Translations under genes and position numbers: made by a program
Shown: positions 45,548 to 54,635 of the stretch, piece by piece
How positions within the stretch are numbered: position 1 is the stretch's first letter
Layout: each line of letters opens with the position of its first letter
Source of the DNA: Verrucomicrobiota bacterium JB023
GTDB lineage: Bacteria; Verrucomicrobiota; Verrucomicrobiia; Verrucomicrobiales; Akkermansiaceae
Length of the DNA: 64,000 nucleotides
NCBI GenBank assembly: GCA_030673895.1
Contig: JAUTCR010000058.1
Coordinates: forward strand, 62,001-126,000
Direction of reading: 5' to 3'
Notes under the pieces: model-generated
Databases searched by the model: none
What the model was told of the DNA's origin: nothing
What the model saw: the letters and a program-made list of their open reading frames with translations, nothing else

Positions 45548-46447
45548 ATGCTTCAACAATTCAATCCCAAGAACAAAGACCTCATCGTCTACATCAATGG
45601 CAAGTTGGTCCACCGCGACGAAGCTGGCGTGAGTCCATTCGATTCCTCGGTGCAAAACGGGGACGCCTGCTGGGAAGGCTTGCGTGTCTATAAGGGCAAG
45701 ATCTTCAAACTGGAGGAGCATCTCGACCGGCTGGAGAAGAGCATGACGATGCTGCGCTACGAGGGCATGCCTACCCGCGAGGAAATCAAAGATGCCCTCC
45801 GCCAGACCCTCGCTGCCAATGGGATGACCGACTCGGTACACGTCCGCCTGACTGTCTCCCGGGGACTAAAATACACCTCGGGCCTCGATCCCCGCATCAA
45901 TACCAAGGGATGCTCCCTCTTCATCCTCGCGGAGCATAAAGCCCCCGTCTACGACACGTCCGGCCTCCACCTCATCACTGCCAAGCAGCGCCGCCCCTTC
46001 GCCGACGTTCTCGATCAACGCATCCACTCCAGCAATCAGCTCACCTCCATCTTGGCGAAACTGGAAGCCAACGACGCGGGAGCCGACGACGCCCTGATGC
46101 TGGACACAGCTGGCAACCTCGCCGAAACCAATGCCACCCACATCTTCCTCGTGAAGAACGGCACCGTCCTCACCTCCACCACCAAAGCCTGCCCTACAGG
46201 CATCACCCGTGCCACCGTGCTCAGCCTCTGCGAGCAGGAAGGCATCCCCTGCGAAGTGCGCGACATCACCGAATCCGAGATCCATGAGGCCGATGAAGTC
46301 TTTTGCACCGGCACCATGGGCGAAATTGTCTGCGTCAATCAGATTGACGAGACCATCTATCACGAGCGGCAGCCCGGCCCCGTCACGCAAAAGCTTTCCG
46401 CTCTCTATCAGACCCTAACAGAAACCGAAGGCTTCCCCATCCTCTGA
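45548..46447 (+). CDS. Class IV aminotransferase-fold protein lacking the PLP lysine
   Basis: 299-residue protein of fold type IV, similar to branched-chain and D-amino acid aminotransferases: NGKLVHRDEAGVSPFDSSVQ, GDACWEGLRVYKGKIFKLEEHLDRL, AETNATHIFLVKNG, CPTGITRATVLSLC and FCTGTMGEIVCV are all in the right order. At the position of the Schiff-base lysine (IKSLN in D-amino acid transaminase) it has RIHSSNQL, with His160 in place of lysine, while the neighbouring AKLEA segment is intact. It is thus not a normal aminotransferase by sequence; it could use another residue, bind PLP non-covalently or have a different reaction. It follows the peptidase by 8 bp. Relatives with this His variant exist to my memory, but function is unclear. 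Confidence 0.75.
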   Translation: MLQQFNPKNKDLIVYINGKLVHRDEAGVSPFDSSVQNGDACWEGLRVYKGKIFKLEEHLDRLEKSMTMLRYEGMPTREEIKDALRQTLAANGMTDSVHVRLTVSRGLKYTSGLDPRINTKGCSLFILAEHKAPVYDTSGLHLITAKQRRPFADVLDQRIHSSNQLTSILAKLEANDAGADDALMLDTAGNLAETNATHIFLVKNGTVLTSTTKACPTGITRATVLSLCEQEGIPCEVRDITESEIHEADEVFCTGTMGEIVCVNQIDETIYHERQPGPVTQKLSALYQTLTETEGFPIL

Positions 46448-46469
46448 CGAGAACAAAGCCTCCGCTCTC

Positions 46470-46514
46470 GCGTGAAGCGGCAACAGATTGCCAACTTGTT
46501 GCCGCGGTTCACGC
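46470..46514. terminator. Long imperfect hairpin between convergent genes
   Basis: Left arm 46470-46485 (GCGTGAAGCGGCAACA) pairs with 46497-46505 and 46508-46514, with two bulged G residues. Without a T-tract, it could be a bidirectional terminator or RNA-stabilising structure between the aminotransferase-like gene and the sulfatase. Confidence 0.55.
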
Positions 46515-46542
46515 AAAGGCCTTGTCCTGCGTTTGACTGGAA

Positions 46543-48165
46543 TCAGTCGCCAGCTTTCTGCAATCGCTCGACTCCCTCCCCGCGCACCTTCTGTTGCCAT
46601 TCCTCGGACTTGGCCGTCACCTTACTATCGTCTTCGTAGTACTCACGCAGCTTCTCAAGACGGGAGCGCACTTTCCCGATTGCCTCTTGGGCTGAGGGCT
46701 CTCGATAAAGATTCCGAAGCTCATCTGGATCCTCTTGCAGGTCGTAGAATTCCCATTCATCGCCGAACTGGTAGAAGTGCGTGAGCTTGTAGCGCTCCGT
46801 CCGGATTCCGTAGTGACGAGGCACCATATGGACCGAAGGATACTCATAGTAGTGATAGTAGAGTTCCTCCCGCCAGTCAGCAGGCTTCTCTCCTTGACTC
46901 TCAAAAAGAGGCAAAAGACTCCGGCCCTGCATTTCATCGGGGACCTCCACGCCCGCAGCGGACAAGAAAGTTGGCGCGTAATCCAGGTTTTGAATGAGAG
47001 CACTTGAGCGGCTACCGGCCTCAATCTTCCCGGGCCAGGCAGCGATGAAGGGCATCATCATTGACTCCTCATACATCCACCGCTTGTCGAACCAGCCATG
47101 CTCACCCACGAAGAAGCCTTGGTCAGACGAATAGATGACCAGAGTGTTCTCATCCAGCCCGAGCTCCGCGAGCTTCCCACGTAGTCGCCCGACACTCTCG
47201 TCCACGCCCTTGATGCATCGCAGGTAGTTCTTTGCGTATTGCTGGAACTTCCAGCGGACCAGCTCCTTACCCTCAAGATTGGACTCATGAAAGGCCTTGT
47301 CGCGGGGGCCATAGAAGTCCCGCCAGGCTTTGAGCTGCTCGGGCGTCATCCTTTTCATGTTTTCCCAGCCCGAGCGATCCACGCTGCGAGACGGATCGGG
47401 GTCTTCGAAGTCGGGGGTGAGATCGACGAACAGGTCGAAATGAAGCCCCATGTGGCGGTCAATTTCCGTCTCTTGATGGCGGGCCGGTGGCGCATTATCC
47501 TCGTAATCATCGAAGAGAGTCGGCGGCTCCGGGATCTCGACATCTTCGTAAAGCGAGAGATGGCGGAGCGCGGGCATCCAGTTGCGGTGGGGCGCCTTGT
47601 GCTGAACCATGAGGAGGAAAGGCTTCTCTGGATCGCGCTCCTTCTCCAGGAACTCGATCGCCCGCTCTGTCACCACATCCGTGCAATACCCAGGCACCAT
47701 CTTGCGGCCTACCGGGGTGATCAGGTCCGGATTGTAATACAGTCCCTGCCCTGGAAGCACGGCCCAATGGTCGAAGCCCTGCGGCGTCCCCTTGAGGTGG
47801 GATTTGCCAAAGAGCGCTGTCTCATAGCCAGCCTCGCGCAGGAACTTGGGAAAGATGGGCTGATTCCAATCGAATGAGTTCCCATTGTTCATGAACCCGT
47901 TCTTGTGGCTGTGCTTGCCGCTTAGGATGACCGCCCGACTTGGACCGCATATCGAGTTCGTGCAGAAACTTTTTTCAAAGACCATTCCTTCCGCCGCCAA
48001 GCGGTCAATCTCGGGAGTTGGATTCAGCGATTTGAGCCAACCTTCATAAGCACCAATTGCTTGAGGGGAATGGTCATCGCTAAAGATGAAGAGAATGTTG
48101 GGTCGCTCTCCTGCCAAGAGCTGGCCAACCAACAGCAGTGATAGAAAAATGGGTTTTTTCATCAT
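46543..48165 (-). CDS. Exported arylsulfatase-type sulfatase
   Basis: 540-residue sulfatase from ATG 48165, with signal peptide MMKKPIFLSLLLVGQLLAGE. The N-terminal metal site PNILFIFSDDHS, the formylglycine site C73-G-P-S-R followed by GKHSHKNG, and HKAPHRNW and SSDQGFFVGEHGWFDKRWMYEESM complete the catalytic set. The cysteine is converted to formylglycine by an FGE/AslB-type enzyme not in the window. The W-Y and YYHYYEYPSVHMVPRHYGIRTERYKL region near residue 440-490 resembles planctomycetal/verrucomicrobial sulfatases acting on mucin- or glycosaminoglycan-like sulfates, but the substrate is unknown. It is divergent from the large beta-strand repeat protein. Confidence 0.9.
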   Translation of the reverse strand: MMKKPIFLSLLLVGQLLAGERPNILFIFSDDHSPQAIGAYEGWLKSLNPTPEIDRLAAEGMVFEKSFCTNSICGPSRAVILSGKHSHKNGFMNNGNSFDWNQPIFPKFLREAGYETALFGKSHLKGTPQGFDHWAVLPGQGLYYNPDLITPVGRKMVPGYCTDVVTERAIEFLEKERDPEKPFLLMVQHKAPHRNWMPALRHLSLYEDVEIPEPPTLFDDYEDNAPPARHQETEIDRHMGLHFDLFVDLTPDFEDPDPSRSVDRSGWENMKRMTPEQLKAWRDFYGPRDKAFHESNLEGKELVRWKFQQYAKNYLRCIKGVDESVGRLRGKLAELGLDENTLVIYSSDQGFFVGEHGWFDKRWMYEESMMMPFIAAWPGKIEAGSRSSALIQNLDYAPTFLSAAGVEVPDEMQGRSLLPLFESQGEKPADWREELYYHYYEYPSVHMVPRHYGIRTERYKLTHFYQFGDEWEFYDLQEDPDELRNLYREPSAQEAIGKVRSRLEKLREYYEDDSKVTAKSEEWQQKVRGEGVERLQKAGD

Positions 48166-48519
48166 GAAAAGACTTCGTGGGAGACCGTTCGTTGGCAAGC
48201 CCATTTCACCAGAGCTTGCCCCATCTATCCAAGAGGGCGCCGCACACATCCTCCCGCCCTCCCGTCGTCAATCGAGGCACGAAGCTGGCCCATCGCCCAT
48301 TCTATGCGGGAGAAGCAGCGCAATGAGCCAAAGCGAACGTTTAGAAGACAGGGAGTTAGACCAACTTTTCGACAGGAGATGCATGGCATCCTTACTGCTC
48401 CCCATCGGATTGCTTCGTCTTTTGATAAAGTGCGCTTCGCAAAGAGAGTTAAGGGAAAGTGAGTCGCGTACAAAGGTCCCGAGACGAATGCTTGGAAGTC
48501 TATCCAATCCATAGCGCCC
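48166..48519. other. Divergent intergenic region
   Basis: 354 bp between the divergent sulfatase and beta-strand repeat genes. It should hold both promoters. I see no convincing operator, RNA gene or small ORF in it. Confidence 0.5.
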
Positions 48520-51384
48520 ATGAAAGCGACCATCACCTGCACACCTTGCGGCAGAGCCCTTGCTCTGACTCCGCTCTTCGCCGTCTGCTTGAGCCTACCC
48601 GGGGCCGCCGACGACATCGTAAAAGCCAGTAGCTCGACCGCCATGAACCAGACCGGAGCCTGGGTCGGCGGCATCCTCCCCAGCCCGGCTGACATCGCCG
48701 TCTTTGATGACACCTGGCTACTGGACTCCCCGCTAACAACCGGAGGCATCCGAACTTGGCAAGGCCTGCGCCTGGAGGGGACGGAGATGACCACCAGGGT
48801 CTTCATCGCCAATACCAACCCGGCCGCTCCCGTCCAGCTGGGCTCCGGCGGGATTGATATGTCCGCATCACCTCGCGACTTGGAGATCCGCAATTTTGAA
48901 GCCCTTGAGGACCAGACTTGGACCATCGCCGAGGGGCGCACCTTCACGCTCGGCCACACCCGCTTCGAGAGTGCCTCCACGATCACCGTCGAAGGCGGAG
49001 GCTCCCTACTGCTCAATGCCTTGGCCGGCTCCTTCACCGGTCAGCTCAATATCGACGACGCCACCCTCATCCTCGATAGCCTGACCGGCGGAAGCATTTC
49101 GGTCGGAGATGACTCCACGCTGGATAGTGAAATCACCTTCCCTACCGGAAGCAGCTTAACCCTCGGTCAGACGACCGGAGCCAAGCTCCTCGTCGATCCC
49201 TCGACAGAAGAGATTCTCACGGTGGACGACCTCACGCTCAATGGGATCAACGTCGTCTCCTTCACCAATGCGCCAGTCACCGGGCCAAATCCGATTCTCT
49301 CTTACAGCACCTTCAGTGGCGACCTCTCCAATCTGGCTCTGGAAGGTGCCGACACTTACCGGACAGCTCCAGTCTTCACGGATGACGGTTCCACCATTTC
49401 GGTGGAGATTCCCTCCGAGGCCAATCTTGTCTGGACTGGTCAATCCAATATCTGGGACGTTGCCACGACCGAGAACTGGACCCTTGATGGAGTGTCCACC
49501 AGCTTTCTCATTGGTGATTCCGTCACCTTCGACGATACCGCTGCCAGCGGGAGCGTCAGTCTGGACACGGAAGTCACTCCGGACTCGATCACCATCGATA
49601 ATGACACCCTTGACTACGACCTTACCGGCACCGGCTCCATTGGCGGCAATGCCCTGTCAAAATCCGGCAGCGCGAGTCTGACCCTGGGCACCTCTAACAC
49701 CTACAGCGGCGGCACCCTGATCGATGGCGGACAAGTCATCGTATCCGCGATGGATGCTCTTGGTACGGGAGACGTCGTCATCTCGGAGGGAACCCTAACA
49801 GTCGCACCCGGATTACTCTTCCCCGTCTCTAACAATCTGACCTTGGGCGATGCCGATACCGGCACAAGCGAGACCATCCTCGAATTCTCTCTCGGCAATA
49901 ACAACATCCTCGACATGCCCACGGTCGTGAGCTCGGATGCCCCTGAGAGCAAGGCCATCATCCGTGCAGTCGGGCTGAAGGCGGAGAGTTCGGCAGCGAC
50001 CTATTTCATGGGCGACATCACCTTGGAGAATCGCGACCTCTACTTCCAAAACCATGCCGAACGCTTCGCCGGACTCTCCGGACAGATTACCGGGACCGGC
50101 GACCTCCACCTATCATACAACTCGGAAGCCCCTTTGCCCCAACAGGCCTCCACCCTCCGCATCACCAATAATTTCAATGACTTCGATGGCGACGTCTACG
50201 TGCATGAGGGAACGCTGCAAATCGGCATCGGTAATGCAAACTTCATCGTCACTTCTATTCCCGAAGGGTCGGACATCATCGTCTCCGAAGGAGCTGTCGT
50301 TCGTTCGACAGGCCTGACCTGTCGCATCGGAGCATTACGGGGCGAGGGCGATGTCGGCCTTTCGGTAGGAGGCTCGGGGACCGTGCCCCGCACTCTCATT
50401 ATCGGCTCTGGAGATAAGAGCGGCATCTTCGAGGGCGACTTCAGCGACGGCAACTACCCTCTTGCCCTAACAAAGATTGGCACGGGAACGCAGGTCATCA
50501 ATGGACGCTGCAATAACCTTGGCGGCATCACCGTCAGCGGGGGAGTCCTGGAATTCAATGGAGATGTCTGCGACTCCAGCATCATCGTGCAAGCGGGGGG
50601 AACGCTGCGTGGGGTGGGCTTCATTGGCTTCTCGAATCCAGCCACCCTCTCTGCCAATGAGGCGGGGGCGATTGTGGATCCCGGTCAAGAGGGAGTCATT
50701 GGCGAGCTGCTTGTGGGCTCCGACGTGGACCTGAGCGGAGGCGGAGAGCTCGTGATCGACATCGACGAATCCGCCCCCGATCCCTTCACTCTTTCAGCGA
50801 GTGACAACTTGTTCGTGCAAGGGGAGCTCGATCTCACCGGAGCGAGCCTGACCGTCAATGTCGTTGGCGAGTTGACAGAGGAGTCCTACCCCATCGCCAG
50901 CTACACGACCCTCACCGGTGCCTTTGCCGAGGTCAACCTGCCTGCGGGTTATGGGCTGAGCTATAGCCATGAGGGGAATTCGGTCATCGCTCTCGTCAAG
51001 CCATCGGGCGACTACGAGGAATGGATCTTCGCCCAAGGCGTGGGCGACGCCACACCGACCGGAGACCCGGATGGAGACGGACTAACTAATGAGGCGGAAT
51101 ACGCCTTCGGGCTGGATCCAGGCTCCGCCCTCTCCCGGAGCGCCTTTTCCTCCCCCATCGATCCCACCTCGGGCAGCGTGAGCTACACCCGGCGCGATCC
51201 ATCGCTCACCGGCTTGAGCTACCTCGTGCAGACGTCACCCGACCTCCTCACATGGACAACCGATAGCGGAGCCATCCAAGCGGTCACCTCCACCGAGGGA
51301 GACAATCAGACCGTCACCATCACCCTCAGCAGCGAGGTCACCGGCGGCAGTGACCCCTTGTTTATTCAACTCCTTGCCCAGTAG
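48520..51384 (+). CDS. Exported autotransporter-type beta-strand repeat protein
   Basis: 954-residue exported protein with a signal peptide (cleavage about residue 30, LPGAADD). Most of it is Gly/Ser/Thr-rich beta-helix sequence with autotransporter-associated beta-strand repeats, for example KSGSASLTLGTSNTYSGGTL and the following IDGGQVIVSAMDALGTGDVV. The end has a calcium-type segment (DPDGDGLTNEAEYAFGLDP) and the YLVQTSPDLLTW module, as in other exported proteins of the window, in the place where outer-membrane beta-barrels or PEP-CTERM tags occur elsewhere. I see no C-terminal barrel or PEP-CTERM. Likely a large surface passenger protein. A terminator follows at 51419. Confidence 0.8.
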   Translation: MKATITCTPCGRALALTPLFAVCLSLPGAADDIVKASSSTAMNQTGAWVGGILPSPADIAVFDDTWLLDSPLTTGGIRTWQGLRLEGTEMTTRVFIANTNPAAPVQLGSGGIDMSASPRDLEIRNFEALEDQTWTIAEGRTFTLGHTRFESASTITVEGGGSLLLNALAGSFTGQLNIDDATLILDSLTGGSISVGDDSTLDSEITFPTGSSLTLGQTTGAKLLVDPSTEEILTVDDLTLNGINVVSFTNAPVTGPNPILSYSTFSGDLSNLALEGADTYRTAPVFTDDGSTISVEIPSEANLVWTGQSNIWDVATTENWTLDGVSTSFLIGDSVTFDDTAASGSVSLDTEVTPDSITIDNDTLDYDLTGTGSIGGNALSKSGSASLTLGTSNTYSGGTLIDGGQVIVSAMDALGTGDVVISEGTLTVAPGLLFPVSNNLTLGDADTGTSETILEFSLGNNNILDMPTVVSSDAPESKAIIRAVGLKAESSAATYFMGDITLENRDLYFQNHAERFAGLSGQITGTGDLHLSYNSEAPLPQQASTLRITNNFNDFDGDVYVHEGTLQIGIGNANFIVTSIPEGSDIIVSEGAVVRSTGLTCRIGALRGEGDVGLSVGGSGTVPRTLIIGSGDKSGIFEGDFSDGNYPLALTKIGTGTQVINGRCNNLGGITVSGGVLEFNGDVCDSSIIVQAGGTLRGVGFIGFSNPATLSANEAGAIVDPGQEGVIGELLVGSDVDLSGGGELVIDIDESAPDPFTLSASDNLFVQGELDLTGASLTVNVVGELTEESYPIASYTTLTGAFAEVNLPAGYGLSYSHEGNSVIALVKPSGDYEEWIFAQGVGDATPTGDPDGDGLTNEAEYAFGLDPGSALSRSAFSSPIDPTSGSVSYTRRDPSLTGLSYLVQTSPDLLTWTTDSGAIQAVTSTEGDNQTVTITLSSEVTGGSDPLFIQLLAQ

Positions 51385-51418
51385 ATTGGGCTATTCTCTG
51401 CAGGATATTTCGTGACTC

Positions 51419-51447
51419 AGGCCGGTGGGGACACCGGCCTTTTTCTT
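51419..51447 (+). terminator. Rho-independent terminator after the beta-strand repeat protein
   Basis: Perfect 9-base-pair stem AGGCCGGTG (51419-51427)/CACCGGCCT (51432-51440) with a four-base loop, then TTTTCTT. Confidence 0.9.
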
Positions 51448-51500
51448 GCTCGCGCTCCTGAGTCATTGCCAGCCCGCTCCCAGCTGTCATAAGATCGGCC

Positions 51501-51992
51501 ATGCCGATTCGACCCTGGTACTGGCCGGAGAGAGGACAACCAGAGCGCACCGAACCATTCACTTGGATCATCAAAGACGTGCTCGCCGCCTCTTGGTGGC
51601 CGGATCCTTATGTCTTCGATATCTTCGCAGAGAACGGCGTGAAGGCCGTGGTGAATGTTTGTGAGTTTGACAACCGCGCCGACGTTCCCAAGCACTACGA
51701 CTACCACTTCATCCATGTGCCTGACTACGGAGTGCCCACGGACGCTCAGATCGAACGCTTCATTAATCTCATGGATCAGCACCATGCCGCCAAGGAGCCC
51801 GTCGTGGTTCACTGCGTCGCCGGCTGCGGACGAACCGGACAATTCATCATCGCCTGGTGTGCCAAGGCCGGCTTCATCCCGAAGGGAACAGACCCCGTCA
51901 CTTGGATCCGCGCGCGGCGTAAGTGCTGTCTGGAAACAGGTGCACAAATCGATTGTGCCAAAAGAATGATGAAGAAGTTTCGCAAGCCCTAG
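51501..51992 (+). CDS. Dual-specificity/tyrosine protein phosphatase
   Basis: 163-residue Cys-based phosphatase. The P-loop HCVAGCGRTG gives the catalytic Cys105 and Arg111, and Asp75 in HVPDYGVPT is the likely general acid, about 30 residues ahead as usual for dual-specificity phosphatases. No signal peptide, so it acts in the cytoplasm on phosphoproteins or other phosphates. It ends tail to tail with the Ser/Thr kinase gene, their stop codons sharing the four bases at 51989-51992, which suggests but does not prove that they act on the same substrates. Confidence 0.85.
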   Translation: MPIRPWYWPERGQPERTEPFTWIIKDVLAASWWPDPYVFDIFAENGVKAVVNVCEFDNRADVPKHYDYHFIHVPDYGVPTDAQIERFINLMDQHHAAKEPVVVHCVAGCGRTGQFIIAWCAKAGFIPKGTDPVTWIRARRKCCLETGAQIDCAKRMMKKFRKP

Positions 51993-54040
51993 CGATTCCC
52001 TACGAGAATCTCCTCACCAATGATCTCGAATTCGGCATTGCTTTCGATCCATCGACGCAGCTCCTTGGCTGAGTGCTTCGAGCGGTCAATCCGTATCTGG
52101 GAAAGCGAGGGCAGCTTGATTGGAGTGTCTAGCTGAACCGCGCCACACCGGGTGAGATCCAGTTCCTTGATGGCTAGTCCATTCAAGCCGACAAGATCCT
52201 GAGGCTTGGCAACCTCCAAAACCAAGGTCCGGGGCGAGAGAAAACGCAACACGCATTGCTTGGATCCTTCCTCGTTAGCCAATAGAGTCATCTCCTCCTC
52301 GGAGCGAAGATGAAGCCGGGCTTGTCTCACTTGATAGTCCAACTCGAACTCGGGGTTACCCGGGTTCAGGTAGCGCAGGAACTCCAAGATAGCCCGGTCG
52401 TAATTCCTCAGTGAGAAGCGCAGGGCACTGTCATAGGAAAGGATGCGCTCCAGGATATGGCTCTGGTTTGGCTCGATCTCCGCTGCCTCGCGGAGGAACT
52501 TCCGTAAGATGGGTAGGGAAGGCCTCCGCTGCCGACTATACTCGAACTTAGGATAAGCCCGAGCGAAGGACATGTAGGCATAGCGGCGATTACCTTTGTC
52601 CAACGGATAGCGCAAAGCCTCTTTGAAGTTGAGCTGGATCAGATTCAGGGTGAAGAGGTGATACTTCGCTGGCTCGGATTCAGGATGCAGCTCCAGGGCA
52701 TGATAGGAAAGGGCGAGCGCTTCACGCACACTCTTCATCGGGGTGTCGAAGATTCCCGTATTCTTCAATCGCCTCGCATAGCTGATGAGCGAGGCAGACA
52801 AAGCCAGCTGCTGCTGCTTCGATTCTGAGATCGTTTCACTATAAAGGTCGTTGGCTAGCTCGACCTCATTCGCATAGCGTTCGGCCAACTTCGCCTCTGC
52901 TTGGACGGATTCGTGCAGCCGGTCCACCCGTTGCACAAAGAGAGTGGTCAGCACTGTGAGAGCAATCAGAGCGAGACAAGAGATGAGCACCGGCGTGCGA
53001 TTCCGCGCGGCAAAGAGGTGAGCCTCGCGGAGAAAGTTAGGCGACTCGGCTTGCGTGGAAAATCCGTCCAAGAAGCGCTGCACCTCATCTCTCAACTCGA
53101 GAACAGATTGGTAGCGTCCATCGGGTTGTTTGGCTAATGCCTTCACACAAACCGCCCCCAGACTAACAGGGATGCGATGCTCCGGGTATTCCTCGGCCGG
53201 TTGAGCGATCTCCGCCCTCTTCGTCGCATCGAGCACCTCATCGACAGTTCCTGTGAAGGGTGCTTCGCCAGTGAGTATCGCATACAGAATGCAGCCGAGA
53301 GAGAAGACATCCGTCTGCTCGGTCTTGCGCCCTCCTTCCTCGACTTGCTCGGGAGCCATGAAGCCGGGAGAGCCCTTGATCTCGCCCAAGAGAGTCACGT
53401 TGGCTGCGGCTTCGCCATCGAGGCTCATGCCATCTTTCTCCTCGGCTAGGCGTCTCCCCAGGCCCCAGTCGCACAGCAGGACTTCGCCGTATTTGTCAGC
53501 CTGGATATTCTCAGGCTTCAGGTCGAGATGGAGAATTCCCCGGGAATGCGCGTAAGATACCGCATCACAGACCTTGAGGAAAATCTTGAGCAGCTCTCGC
53601 AGACTACGCTCCGGCGCGGCGATGAGGTCTGCCAGCGTGGTATTGCCCTTGAGATCCATGGTGAAGAAGGGGCGTCCGCGCGAATCCACCCCCACATCAT
53701 GAACATTGATAATGTTGGGATGATTCAAGGATGAGGTGAGCCAAGCTTCGTTCACCAGTAGATCGTAGAAATCCTGATCCCGATCAGCCCGCAGTCGAGC
53801 CATGGCCACCCAGCGCCGCGCGCGGTTGTCGTAGGCCCGATAGACCTCCTTCAGCCCCCCCTTACCCAGAAGGTGGAAGTCCTGATACCGGGCCTCGATA
53901 TCCCGTAATCCGGCATAGGAAGGGCACAACACCTCGATCCCGTCTTGGTCGAGATTCATCGCCTCGTGGTAGGCTGCGATGAGACGATGGTCGCTCGGAC
54001 TTCGCTCTTGACCCTTGCTCTGATCCAGCGGCCGCCTCAT
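51989..54040 (-). CDS. Membrane Ser/Thr protein kinase with WNK-like lysine position
   Basis: 683-residue kinase. The kinase domain is at about residues 52-320: glycine loop GKGGLKEVY (59-67), Glu98 in helix C (VNEAW), catalytic loop HLDLKPEN (171-178), metal-binding DWG (191-193) and APE (230-232). The beta-3 VAxK motif is VAMA (residues 78-81), so the usual lysine is absent, but Lys64 in the glycine loop sits where WNK kinases have their catalytic lysine. One transmembrane helix follows near 353-372, then a long C-terminal region with helical repeats and leucine-rich-like strands (residues 380-683). The gene overlaps the ECF sigma factor gene by 4 bp (ATGA), so they are coupled. Confidence 0.88.
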   Translation of the reverse strand: MRRPLDQSKGQERSPSDHRLIAAYHEAMNLDQDGIEVLCPSYAGLRDIEARYQDFHLLGKGGLKEVYRAYDNRARRWVAMARLRADRDQDFYDLLVNEAWLTSSLNHPNIINVHDVGVDSRGRPFFTMDLKGNTTLADLIAAPERSLRELLKIFLKVCDAVSYAHSRGILHLDLKPENIQADKYGEVLLCDWGLGRRLAEEKDGMSLDGEAAANVTLLGEIKGSPGFMAPEQVEEGGRKTEQTDVFSLGCILYAILTGEAPFTGTVDEVLDATKRAEIAQPAEEYPEHRIPVSLGAVCVKALAKQPDGRYQSVLELRDEVQRFLDGFSTQAESPNFLREAHLFAARNRTPVLISCLALIALTVLTTLFVQRVDRLHESVQAEAKLAERYANEVELANDLYSETISESKQQQLALSASLISYARRLKNTGIFDTPMKSVREALALSYHALELHPESEPAKYHLFTLNLIQLNFKEALRYPLDKGNRRYAYMSFARAYPKFEYSRQRRPSLPILRKFLREAAEIEPNQSHILERILSYDSALRFSLRNYDRAILEFLRYLNPGNPEFELDYQVRQARLHLRSEEEMTLLANEEGSKQCVLRFLSPRTLVLEVAKPQDLVGLNGLAIKELDLTRCGAVQLDTPIKLPSLSQIRIDRSKHSAKELRRWIESNAEFEIIGEEILVGNR

Positions 54041-54630
54041 CTCTCCAACTCGGCGGACAGTTGCCGGATCTCCTGATAGAGCCTCCGCTTCACCCGCTTC
54101 TTCAGGGTATAGACGGTGGCAATTGAGAGACCGGTACGCTCGGCAATGGCTGCGGCCGGAAGGCCGTCCAAACCAAGCTCGAAGACTTCAACCGCTTGCC
54201 CTTGAAACGCTTCGCGGACCCTTTCCATCGCGAGCCCCGCGACATAGGCCGCCCACTCTCTTTCGATGATTTGCTCGATTTCCGGGACTTCGATCAGGCC
54301 CCTGCGATTGCTTTCATCGACCATGCGATCGAGACAGCGATTCGCGGCGTATTTCTTCCTGAGGTAAGTGTTGGCCTTGTTCCGGATCATCTTACTTAGC
54401 CACGTCCGGAAGCCGGCCCGCTCGCGATCGTAGCGGGGCAGATACCGGGCGAGCGTGATGAGGATCTGCTGAGTCAGGTCGTCGACATCCCTCTCCGGGA
54501 TACCGACTTGGTTCAGAACACAGTAGATGAAGCGCCGATATTGACAGACCAGCTCTTCCCAAGCGGCATTGTCCGCTGGGTCAGTGGCTCTTTGGAGGAG
54601 GGAATAACGGGTTTCATAGGTCGTGATCAT
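54037..54630 (-). CDS. ECF-family RNA polymerase sigma factor
   Basis: 197-residue ECF sigma factor. Region 2 includes WEELVCQYRRFIYCVLNQVG and the DVDDLTQQILITL segment typical of sigma 2; region 4 at the C terminus has LGLDGLPAAAIAERTGLSIATVYTLKKRVKRRL, a clear helix-turn-helix. No anti-sigma domain is attached. It is coupled by 4-bp overlap to the Ser/Thr kinase, an arrangement known for kinase-linked ECF groups in this phylum and in Planctomycetes. Repeats of TTGGGGA lie just upstream, at 54636-54688. Confidence 0.9.
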   Translation of the reverse strand: MITTYETRYSLLQRATDPADNAAWEELVCQYRRFIYCVLNQVGIPERDVDDLTQQILITLARYLPRYDRERAGFRTWLSKMIRNKANTYLRKKYAANRCLDRMVDESNRRGLIEVPEIEQIIEREWAAYVAGLAMERVREAFQGQAVEVFELGLDGLPAAAIAERTGLSIATVYTLKKRVKRRLYQEIRQLSAELER

Positions 54631-54635
54631 GCCAT

